Below are positions 54,708 to 64,000 of a stretch of 64,000 nt of DNA, in pieces. This DNA comes from Hyalella azteca. Its lineage: Eukaryota > Arthropoda > Malacostraca > Amphipoda > Hyalellidae. Position 1 is the first letter of the stretch. Each line of letters begins with the position of its first letter. The stretch spans positions 248,001 to 312,000 of the forward strand of contig NW_025936295.1 of NCBI RefSeq assembly GCF_000764305.2, written 5' to 3'. Under the pieces are notes generated by a model. That model had not been told where the DNA came from. It made no database searches and was given only the letters and a program-made list of their open reading frames with translations. The translations under genes were made by a program, and so were the position numbers.

Positions 54708-57700
54708 TTCATATTTTTGCAAGAGAATAATAAGAAACCGTCACACCTTATATTTTAGGCCGAGTATACTTTGTCGTCATCTGAATATTAAGCATATATA
54801 TATAAATTAATATTAATAATTAATAATTAATGAACACAGCATATGTTGTTGTCATCTGAATAATGAACATTAGGCGGCATCATGATAGGAGGCGATAGAT
54901 ACTCATTTATAACTATAAAATAGAATCAAAGTTACCTTAAGTGTTGCTCTTGACTGAGGCTACACGGAACTCATCATCATGGTCATCATTGAAGTATATC
55001 AAAATTACAGAAAAAGACATCCTTAATGCAGGAAGCATGAAGGAATTTAATGGTATATCTATTGATAATATTATATAATATACATATAATAATGTTCATA
55101 CTATTGGATTTTCATTAATACCACTTTTGTTCTGGATCAAATATCAAGTCTATAGAAATTAGGCGTAGTCGATTATTTTTCCAACATAATTATAATCATC
55201 ATAGTGCACTTCGTTCATCATTAATCAATTTCAATGAATTTTTACGGGGTTTTCGTGACATATTAGGATTCTTGTGAGAAGTTTCAATATGAAGAATTAT
55301 CTCTAGACAGATTTACTAATTGACTTATTGATTAATTTTACTTATTGTGAAGAAAATCAATTAATAACCAATTTAAATTTACTTACTGATTTATCATCGC
55401 GATTTAATCCATTGAGAAAACGTTTCACAGCTTGGTTGAGTTTAAAATTTTTACTCTTCAAGGCATTCAATTAGAAATATGAAGCAAAAGTGAGTGTTTG
55501 AAAATAAATTTTCAGATGATCGTTTTTAGGACGAGATCAAAGTTTGCTGTTGCTAATAATTGGAAAACTATGCATCACTAACGAAGGTTTGCGTCGTGTA
55601 ATCTATTTAGCATTCAAATTGATTCGCTTCTTCAGTCAATTTTTATCTGTTGGAAAGGCTTTGCTTGCGCTACTTCTGAGGATAGCCTGATCAAAATTTC
55701 TGATTGATTCCATCATTTATTACGGAAAGCTCTGGGTTGAAATAACCGATATAAATCTTATGGATATAATTATACTCATGTTTGGAACAGAATTTTAACA
55801 AAAAATGTTAATTCTTAAATTACATTTTTTCCTGAATTCTACTTTCAGATTATGTAGAGCATCTTCAGCAGCCGTTTAATTGAAACTGCTGCATCGTAAA
55901 TTTCAATAACCGAGAAAATGACAGTCAAGAAGTTATTACTGGTTTCCGCAAGAAAATAATATTGATTCAAATCAAAGGGCAATGTTCGAACTTGAAGACA
56001 GAGAACTTTTTTAACTACTTGAGTTCACCTACAAAATCTGTAATGTTTTCAAGCCTTGAATCTTCAAAAAAGCTGCTGTTAGTACAATTTTAATTTGTAA
56101 ACTTTCAACTGCCAATTTTTAAATTTATTATTTAAAATTCTTTTGTAATTTTCATCAGAGCATATTATAATTTCTAAATTTAATTACATTTCCGAACATA
56201 AGTGCATTCAAGACGCCACCGTCGTTCGCTAGTACATTGTATAGTTTTACACAGATTTATGTTAGGTAACATGACTGTGTTCCTGGAGAATTAGAGGGGT
56301 TCCCTATTTTGCTAAGAACTCTGCCGTCAAATTGCTTGAATAAAATTTAGTTGATTGACGTCGAGGTTCCGTGGGTGATGCCAAGCCGTGCCATTTGATT
56401 GACGGCTCCAAAATTCGAAGATAAAGAATTCAAATCCAATTATTTTGCGATGGGACAGAATGGCTTCGGAAATTTAAAATATCAAGTCTCACGTGAAAAT
56501 TGATAAAATACGTTCTGCTGCATGATAAACTCCGACTTTGAGGAAATATTTGAAATACTTTTCGAGTAACATTTTCCATAATTTTTTCATTCATTTTCAA
56601 ATAACACTTTATTTCGAAAAAGTATTTCCTTTTTTTGACGTTCTCCTTGCTGTTAAATTCTCTATGCTGACAGATTTTCTAGACTATCTTAATTCCCGAT
56701 TATTAGTACCGTCAAATTGCTTTAGTGTTTCAGTTCCATTTTGACATCCTGGTTTACGCACATAGTTTCAAACTTTAAAATAAACTTACAAACTTTTAGT
56801 AACTTCATGCATCTCATATAACACGAAGACCCTAAAGTTCTGTTATGGCGAATATCATCGAACTCAACGAACACTATGAAGAATCTGAATTCTGCCGCAC
56901 AGGATAATGAATGTAAAATAACTTTTTTTAACTGAAATCGTTGAAGATGATTGCAATGGTGTCTGAGTGGTAAATTTTAGTCGTAAATAAAAATTTAAAT
57001 TTGATCGTAAATCAAAATGGCTTGACGCTTTTTTGAGCCTGACAAGGACTTATGTTCGGTAGGACATGTCAGACCAAATAGCATATGCATCAAAATTTGT
57101 TGCAGCTAATGGATATGTTAAGCTTATGAGTCTGCTTATATCCCTAATATATTAGACTGAGCTGTTATTTTTCTGCTCATATGGAACAGTGATAAACTGG
57201 TTGGAGTGTAGAAAATTTATTACAATGTTCGTTACGTGCATGTGGAATGAGAGTGAGGCTCATCTCAATGAAATGCATTAAACCTGAAATTGGCTTGTCG
57301 GCTACAGTCTGAATGATAACTTTGAGCCGCTGATTGGCATGCATGCTTTTTAACAGAAAATTTACTCGCAAAAAAGATGTAGATGAAGCAAAATAATAGC
57401 TGGTTTGTGAATGCATTCAAACGTTCCAGGCCCGAAGGAAAGAAATTTTCATCTCGCCTAACTTGTTAACTGCTGCCACATAAAAAACTCCAAATAAAAA
57501 AAACAGGCAAGTTTCTCCTTATTATTAGCAATTCTGAAATAATTTATAGAAGTAAATATTTTTTTTCACAGCTGCATTACGAACGACATGTTTAGAAAAA
57601 AATATCCTAATCGATACGATTACTCGTCTAATTCATCACATCAGGTTTCACATAAAAAATTAGTTCGCAACGTCAGTCAGACCCCCCAAGGCTCTTCGTT

Positions 57701-57824
57701 CATCGTCGACAAAAGAGCTTTATCAGCGACGTGCAGTTGTCCCTCTTGATGCACTGCTCACGCCAGTTCATCTGACATATTTCTTGATCCAGTTTGCCGG
57801 TCTAGAAACATTTTTTAATCGACT
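54708..57824. other. No gene supported
   Basis: Unique AT-rich DNA. The few frames (56,538-56,744 plus; 57,177-57,416 minus) have no recognisable domain or splice context. Confidence 0.5.
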
Positions 57825-57994
57825 AAAATCCTAGGATACGACCTTTTAACCCAATTATGGTAGTCAAAAAGCTGTGGATGCAACACCATACAACGGCGCG
57901 AACATTTTTCAATGGAAAAAAATCCTAGAATATTACCTTTTAACCCAATTATGGTAGTCTTAAAGCTATGGATGCAACACCATACAACGGCTGT
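57825..57994. repeat. Tandem duplication, 94-bp unit x 2
   Basis: AAAATCCTAGGATACGACCT and the following TTTTAACCCAATTATGGTAG, then GCTRTGGATGCAACACCATA, start at 57,825 and again at 57,919. They differ at several positions, so this is older than the duplications near the window start. Confidence 0.92.
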
Positions 57995-58183
57995 GTATTG
58001 TTCATGTTTATAATTATTGATTGCTTGACAGTGCAACATATTTATCAAGCTAAAATTGCAGGCAATGATCAATATCCTGTTAATAAAATATACACATAAA
58101 TTTATGTTTGAGAGAATAACGCCCTAGCTTCCAATAAACCACTTTCTTGTAACATCTAATTTTTCGGTTTTGAGGATTTTTCA

Positions 58184-58590
58184 AATTTTATTCGCCGCAA
58201 AAAATAACACTCTTCTTAACAGTTACTCTCTTATAGGCGTTTTACTCTCTTAACAACGTTTAATAATATTATGAATCTGCTAGATGATATAAAAATTTTT
58301 TAAATTTTATTCGCCAAAAAATAACACTCTTATTAACAGTTACTCTCTTATAGGCGTTTTACTCTCTTAACGACGTTTAATAATAATATGAATCTGCTAG
58401 ATGATATAAAAATTTTTTAAATTTTATTCGCCAAAAAATAACACTCTTCTTAACAGTTACTCTCTTATAGGCGTTTTATTCTCTTAACGACGTTCAATAA
58501 TATTATGAATCTGCATTAACAGTTACTCTCTTACAGGCTCCGTCATTACAACGTTTACTAATATTATGAATCTGCTAGATGATATAAATG
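58184..58590. repeat. Tandem repeat, 117-119-bp unit, 3 copies plus partial
   Basis: ATTTTATTCGCC, AAAAAATAACACTCTT, TTAACAGTTACTCTCTTATA, GGCGTTTTACTCTCTTAAC and ATGAATCTGCTAGATGATAT recur with TTCGCC at 58,191, 58,310 and 58,427, followed by a truncated copy from about 58,515. Copies are nearly identical. Confidence 0.95.
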
Positions 58591-58689
58591 CAGCGGGTTA
58601 TTAGTTATTGCAAAGGATGAGTATGTCAGGTCTCCGTAAACTGTTGCGGGGCGGCGTGCTTCGAATATCGATGGTTGACTTTCACAACG

Positions 58690-58980
58690 CTTATATGCCT
58701 CGGTATTCGCATATGCCCCGGTATTCCTGCCCCGGTATTCCTGCATATGCCCCGGCATTCGCATATGCCCCGGTATTCCTGCCCCGGTATTCCTGCATAT
58801 GCCCCGGTATTCGCATATGCCCCGGTATTCGCATATGCCCCGATATTCCTGCATATGCCCCGGTATTCCTGCCCCGGTATTCCTGCCCCGGTATTCCTGC
58901 ATATGCCCCGGTATTCGCATATGCCCCGGTATTCCTGCCCCGGTATTCCAGGACGCATATGCCTCGGTATTCCTGCACGC
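58690..58980. repeat. GC-rich minisatellite of CATATGCCCCGGTATTC units
   Basis: Two unit types, GCATATGCCCCGGTATTC (18 bp) and CTGCCCCGGTATTC (14 bp), are arranged in irregular order. All six frames are nearly stop-free, giving long spurious frames rich in Pro-Gly-Ile-Arg or Met-Pro-Arg-Tyr-Ser on both strands. The array is sharply GC-richer than its AT-rich flanks and bounded by single substitutions (CTCGG). Confidence 0.95.
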
Positions 58981-58984
58981 ATTC

Positions 58985-59451
58985 TTTGCAGCATATTTTG
59001 CCGGCCGGCCAAATTATTGAAGTTTTTGTTTGATTTCATTTGCCGTATTCAAATCATGACTCTAAGATTTTCTGAAGAAATAATATAGCAGAGCCCGATA
59101 GTTAAGTAAATGATTTCAATTCGTGTAATTTCTCTGCATAATAGAGATATTTTTGATTTTACAAAATAAGCTGGAAGAATTTAGAAGTGAATTTTTTTTA
59201 TTTAATTGGGAAAATTTTCGACAATATTGCTCATTATTCTCACCTTCAAATTTTGAATTCATGATATTAAAAATTCTGTAGAGCAAAAATATATCACAAC
59301 AGGCAGGTAACATTACAGATAATGAGATAATATAATGTGAAGACCAAAATTTACTAAAAAATCAACAGTTAGCGTAAAAGGATGATTTCCATCATTCATT
59401 CAATTTGACATGCCATATTCCTCGTTTTTTGCTGTACACACGTATTAAGAT
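58985..59451. other. No feature seen
   Basis: Unique AT-rich DNA between the minisatellite and microsatellite-element copy D. Confidence 0.5.
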
Positions 59452-59625
59452 GAAAAAATATATCTCAGTACTCACTGCAGTGAGCGACAGAGAGCGCATT
59501 TTCTTGTCGACGAAAACTTGAGATCACGGACGGACGAACAGACGGACGGACAGACGGAAAGACAGGCGGACATGGCGAGCACAATAGTGCATTTTTTCCC
59601 AAAAATGAGAAAATGCGCTAAAAAT
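59452..59625 (-). mobile_element. Microsatellite-bearing miniature element, copy D
   Basis: Minus-orientation copy: AAAAAATATATCTCAGTACT, CACTGCAGTG, GAGAGCGCATTTTCTTGTCG, ACGAAAACTTGAGATCACGG, about 50 bp of GACGGACA-type repeats, CATGGCGAGCACAATAGTGC and GAGAAAATGCGCTAAAAA. It lies only about 35 bp upstream of the acceptor-like site of the candidate exon at 59,661. Confidence 0.85.
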
Positions 59626-59660
59626 ACTCAAAACATAGAATATATGCTTTTTGCTGTCAG

Positions 59661-59942
59661 GGAAATAAAACAGATGTCGTCATTCGAATATTGAGCAGCG
59701 AGATTCTGTCCAGGAGCAATTCTATTGGTAGCTCGCTGCAAGAATGCTGCAAGTTTTTCTTCCAATTTGACGGTTGTTGGATTTTTTGTAAGCAAAAAGA
59801 GAATTTCATGAAGGAAACTCGGTCGGCCAAGGGACTTTTCGAGCAGCACGGCATGCTGGATTACTTTGTGAATGTTGGCCTGGCTTACTCTGGTATTAAA
59901 GCGTACGAATATTGGAAATACATGAATAGAACTGCAAAATAA
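59661..59942 (+). other. Candidate terminal coding exon, unidentified protein
   Basis: A near-consensus acceptor (TATGCTTTTTGCTGTCAG, ending 59,660) opens into 93 codons ending in TAA at 59,940-59,942. The product starts GNKTDVVIRILSSEIL, has a Cys/Phe-rich middle, and ends with MLDYFVNVGLAYSGIKAYEY and a basic tail. Charged/aromatic balance and codon mix look more like protein than the surrounding chance frames. No membrane signal or family was recognised. No poly(A) signal was noted close downstream. It could be the last exon of a gene whose other exons lie upstream, a pseudogene, or chance. Confidence 0.3.
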
Positions 59943-59944
59943 CC

Positions 59945-62397
59945 ATGAAGCTTCATTTGCCCGCTGCAGAATATTCTATGGCAGGCAATTGACTCCGTGG
60001 TATATTGAAATATTGAAAGTCTGCTATTAATCTATTAATCACGAAAAAATATTTTTCGAGATATATAAAAATGTGACGGAGTGCAACTCTATCCGCCTAA
60101 TGCGAAATTTTATTGCAAAATGTTTCTTAAGTAACAGATTGAATGGAAGTTACTAATAAGTTTGCTGCATAAATCACCCAATTATAAAAATCATCGAACA
60201 TTATAAACTACAAGCAAAAAAAAAACGATTTCATGATTTAACTTAAGTCGACTTACCTTCCAAAATTTGATCTAATATGTTACTGAAATAATTCTTAGCA
60301 ACATCACTCATACATGGAAGAGATCACTGCATTGAACGCTGCATAGTGATTGCGATATAATCGTCTTATTAAATTGCCCCCAAAACTTCGTGAAGTGCCT
60401 TCAAGTGAATGTGAGTTTCGTAAGTTCGTCTGAAGCTGAGGAGCTCTTGCAATAGGAAGCCTTACGGTCCTACGAGCGCTTTCATGTTCGACGTAGTCAA
60501 ATGTATTAGAAGAAGAGAGGTAATAGTAAAATATTTTAATTTCTACAAATATTATATTCAAATCATTTTAGAACTTGAACGTTGCGACAACATTTAGTCT
60601 ATGCATGCATGACATGCGTTTCAGATGTATTTTTTCTGAATCGTTGTTAAGAAGATATATGAAATTGCATTGAAATAAATTCCGACATCAGCTTTGAAAG
60701 CAAACACCGAACCAGGCTTCATATTAGTTATACGATTTGTATATTATTATAATTTCTTTTAATTATTAAAATAATTATATTCCAAATAAATTAACGCACG
60801 AAAACATGCATTGAAAACACTAGCAGAATTATTACCTCAATCAAAATCATACGTGATGGAAATTACAAATAGGTAATATAGTCGGCGAGTGCAGCCAGAG
60901 CGGGTACTTACCATTGCCATAAAGCATCCCAACAGAGAGCCATAACTTCTGTTTGATTGTTGCTAAAGTCGCAGCGTTATTCATACTTACAACCAACGCA
61001 ATGATGGTGCTCAGATCCGCAACAGATCTTCTAGTGCTCCCAAATGGGAAAAATTTTTGAGTCTCCCTTCCAAGAGGCAAGATCAGATGAATGTGTGCAG
61101 GAAGAATACACGTATTGAGTAGGAAAAAACATATATCAAAGTGCAGTTCGCAAGTAAAACTGGAAAACTGTGATATCGTGCTCGTGATTAACTATCTTGT
61201 TGCAATTCATTCAGCTAGTCGATTCATAGAAATTGAATTTTCTGCATATAATAAACAAGGAAACGTCGCACACTTGTAAATTCACTGCGATGAATATCCG
61301 TGGAGGTCAATATTTTCTTCCAATTGTCAGACGCGGAGTCTGCAGTCTGCACTTGAAATAGAATGATGAAAAATAATAACAATTTTCCGAAAACTATTTT
61401 AACCGACTAGTGACATGCCTTAGAACTCGACACGGATTTTTTCAATAGACTCAGAGAAACTTTACAAGCGGTTTGTTTACTTTTTGCAACTTCAAGGACT
61501 TGTAGCACTCGATGATCAGATGATTTTCGGAGCTAGAAACACCTTAAGTTAGATGTTACCTACATCTCTATCGTCGCGTGCTATGTTCGAGTCTCGATTT
61601 GAAGCTACAGCCAGGTTTTTAGAGTGCTTTCCTGCATGCTAGAGGACCTTTTTGAATACGAAGTAGAAATAGCAGGAAAGCAAGCAGTGCACAGGCCTTT
61701 TATTGACATGTCCAAGCGCAAGCTGATTTTAGTCTCTATTGACGCTGCCCGAGTCTCAAAACCTACACGCGATCTGAATTTGTAACTCTTTTTGCTGGAC
61801 ATGACAATTCTGGAGCGAGAACTTGCGCCTTTTTTCTTATTCTGGTTAACTTCTTTTAAACATGTTAGATTGTGGATGCAGAAAATTGATCCAACGCCTT
61901 TATTGAAAAGGGATTTTGTGAGATTTACATTTAGGCGCGAATAAAAATCTAAGATTACCTGATTGTCATTAAAAAATACCTAAATGCACTGCGCTCATGT
62001 GATAGAAATTTGACAAGGGAAATATACTAGGATTTATTCGACTATCAATAGAAATACATGTTTTCCATAATAAAACACTAGTGGCGTGATGACGGCTCTC
62101 AGGCTTCATGGAGGTGGTCTTCAATAATCTAAATTCCAAGATTTACGGGTTCATTAGAAGGTGAATGGCGATCTCGGCAGCGGACATCGTTCATATAGTC
62201 CGATGGGAGAACGAAAAAAGCTTCGCACACAAAAATGAACACGACGCCTCATTCCTCATTGAAATTGTTGATATTAGTTTTCTTAACTCCAGCGGAAACA
62301 TTTCATTTCTCTAAAAAAATATTGCCGATAGGTTATAATACCCGATCAAAATGTGCCGAGAACTCGACGAGGGAGTTTTGAAAATAGAATCAATTAG
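59945..62397. other. No gene firmly supported; two coding-like patches
   Basis: A minus-strand frame at 60,304-60,561 has an Arg/Leu/Ser-rich protein-like composition without a recognised domain. The plus-strand patch at 61,553-61,785 is listed separately. Other frames (60,847-61,080 minus; 61,091-61,279 plus) look like chance. Confidence 0.35.
61553..61785 (+). pseudogene. Two overlapping short frames resembling a frameshifted coding segment
   Basis: Frame 1 (61,553-61,642) gives a 29-residue peptide with AMFESRFEATARFLECFP. Frame 2 (61,636-61,785) starts seven bases before frame 1 stops and gives 49 residues including MLEDLFEYEVEIAGKQ and RKLILVSIDAARVSKP. Both have low Lys/Asn/Ile bias and many acidic/basic residues, unlike local chance frames. 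The overlap pattern would fit a single-base frameshift in a once-continuous coding segment. Unidentified. Confidence 0.2.
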
Positions 62398-63260
62398 AAA
62401 GTTATGAATACCAATCCTATTTTAAAAACGGCTGAACTGATACTTGCGATATTATTACTAATTCTTTATTGCTTTAAAGTGAACAAATGGCTGGGTTTGA
62501 GAGAAGTAACGAGTTGAATTAAAAACATAAGAATACTTTTTCTATTTAAATTGCTGAACTGATACTCGTGAAAATATTGCAAACTTTTTAAAGTGAACAA
62601 ATTTCTAGGTTCAGAGAACTTTCGAGTTGAATTTATGAACTTATGAATACTAATTCCATTTTAAAAACGGCTGAAATCATTGATACTAGTGAAATTATAA
62701 CAGACTTTTTATCGCTTTAAAATGAATATATTTCTAGGTTTGGGTGAACTTTCGAGTTGAATTTGAAAAGATCTGAATATTGATTCTATTTTAGAAACAT
62801 ATGAGTTGATATATGTAAAATCATTACATTTTTTATCGCTCTAAGATGAATAAATTTCTAGGTTTGGGACAACTTTAAAGTTGAATTTAAAAAGTTATGA
62901 ATACTAATTCTATTTTAGAATTTCTGAACTAATACTCGTGTAATTATAACAAAGTTTTTATCGCTTAAAAATAAATAAATTCCAAGGTTTGGGAAATTTA
63001 AAAAGTTATGAATACTAATCTATTTTCTAAACGGCTGAACTCATACTCGTGCAATTATAAAAGAGTTTTTACCGCTTTGAAGTGAATAAATTTCTAGGTT
63101 TTGGTAAACTTTCGAGTTCAATTCAAATAGTTATGAATAACAATTCTATTTTAGAAACGGCTGAACGCTTGAAATTAGTACAGAATTTTTCTCGCTTTAA
63201 AATGAATAAATTTCTAGGTTTTGGAGAACTTTCGATTTGAATTTTATAGGCTGAATTTCC
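62398..63260 (+). repeat. Approx. 120-bp satellite, array 2 (7 copies)
   Basis: Units begin with TTATGAATACTAATTCTATT and continue with TTAGAAACGGCTGAACTGAT, ACTCGTGAAATTATAA, TTTTTATCGCTTTAAAATGA, ATAAATTTCTAGGTTTGGG and GAACTTTCGAGTTGAATT. GAATA motifs sit at about 62,405, 62,531, 62,645, 62,773, 62,898, 63,011 and 63,135, giving 113-128-bp spacing. The reverse complement matches the array at 27,182-27,670. Confidence 0.9.
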
Positions 63261-63261
63261 T

Positions 63262-64000
63262 GAATAGGATTAAGGTTTAGACAAGATTATGGCGAGGCTG
63301 GGAGGTTAAAAATGAATTTAATGAAGTCGTATGTGTGGACGAGTAATTCTTGCGTCATTCAAAAGTACCTTAATCATAATAATTTATCGGTCCATGTAAT
63401 AATCCTCCAAAAGTAGACATGCCGATGCAGATTGCATGAATTTGAATGAATATCGGTTGAATAATTTTGTGTGGCATTCCACCTGTATGTACGTCCATTC
63501 ACACCTAGAGCGCCTGCCCTAACACAAAACAGAAGGTCCCCACCTCTACTACCAGTCTACCATAATACATACATTCATATTTTGGCATCGTTATTTTTGA
63601 TTTTTACAATACTTTGCATACCCTTATCAATTTTGTCAACTTATCCTCTTTCTAGCATATAAAATTATAACTTATCTACTTATAATTATCTACAGACGAT
63701 CAACCGATCTATAGTATCGGTTGAATAATTTTGAATTTATCAATATTATATCTGAAATTTTTGACATAACATTAAATTATACATGTAATCCATTTAGATG
63801 TGATCAGAACTTTTTATCCGGAAAACACCGCCGATTATAACTGAGTAAATCTTATATGAGGTGCTTCAGTTTGTAATTTTTTCGAATATGATACTCCCAT
63901 AAATTTTCATTTTAGAGTTTGAGAGAAAAGTTTCTTTCAAGAACGCCAATTCTCCTCATAAGTTACACGTTTTGCGTCTCCTTTTCTCCTCTATATTCGT
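63262..64000. other. No feature seen at the window end
   Basis: Unique DNA. A short chance frame lies at 63,471-63,662 and a duplicated ATCGGTTGAATAATTTTG at about 63,452 and 63,715. Confidence 0.45.

Noticed and set aside
58564..59088. Frames of 73-141 codons on both strands
   Set aside because: All arise from the stop-free CATATGCCCCGGTATTC minisatellite; both strands are equally open.

Overview
This is an AT-rich (roughly two thirds A+T by eye) eukaryotic, metazoan-type stretch with no intact gene that I can recognise. Nothing looks bacterial: there are no operons, no dense ORFs and no ribosome binding sites. Instead there are splice-like signals, minisatellites, miniature transposons and decayed retroelements. 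A mariner-type transposase relic, a non-LTR reverse-transcriptase tail and elements resembling the ends of Penelope-like retroelements suggest an invertebrate genome, plausibly an arthropod such as a crustacean. That taxonomic guess is low confidence. Open frames of 60-100 codons are expected by chance in DNA of this composition, so most of them are not reported.

Layout. 0-5.5 kb: unique sequence with tandem duplications of 113, 75 and 114 bp, and the first copy of a small repeat family whose core is a GACGGACA microsatellite. 8.7-14.1 kb: a dense minisatellite zone (55-bp, 18-bp, CATG-rich and bipartite arrays), a second copy of the microsatellite family, a 147-bp miniature inverted-repeat element inserted into a minisatellite, and a possible exon at 12,576-12,754. 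16.4-18.1 kb: weak exon-like open frames on both strands. 18.7-23.8 kb: two fragments of a hammerhead-like repeat, a 527-bp PIF/Harbinger-like miniature element flanked by TAA, a split duplication and a tRNA-like relic. 27-34 kb: an approximately 120-bp satellite, a 184-bp fold-back element, a 30-bp array alternating GATA-site and splice-donor-like monomers, a dead mariner transposase and three copies of a retroelement-tail-like repeat. 36.8-44.6 kb: a decayed minisatellite, a 128-codon minus-strand frame, an inverted second copy of the 150-bp miniature element, a 33-bp minisatellite and another fold-back. 47.5-48.8 kb: a 5'-truncated non-LTR retrotransposon 3' end and a third copy of the microsatellite family. 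52.9-54.7 kb: two fold-back elements with 13- and 14-bp target duplications sharing a terminal module; one carries a hammerhead-like core. 57.8-63.3 kb: more tandem arrays, the fourth microsatellite-family copy lying directly upstream of an exon-like frame, and a second array of the 27-kb satellite in the opposite orientation.

The recognisable sequences do not form a working pathway. The window is best read as intergenic or intronic DNA shaped by mobile elements and tandem duplication. The most interesting content is the hammerhead-like, twin-inverted retroelement family (18.7, 20.5, 52.9 and 54.4 kb) and the microsatellite-carrying element family (2.5, 11.3, 48.7 and 59.5 kb).
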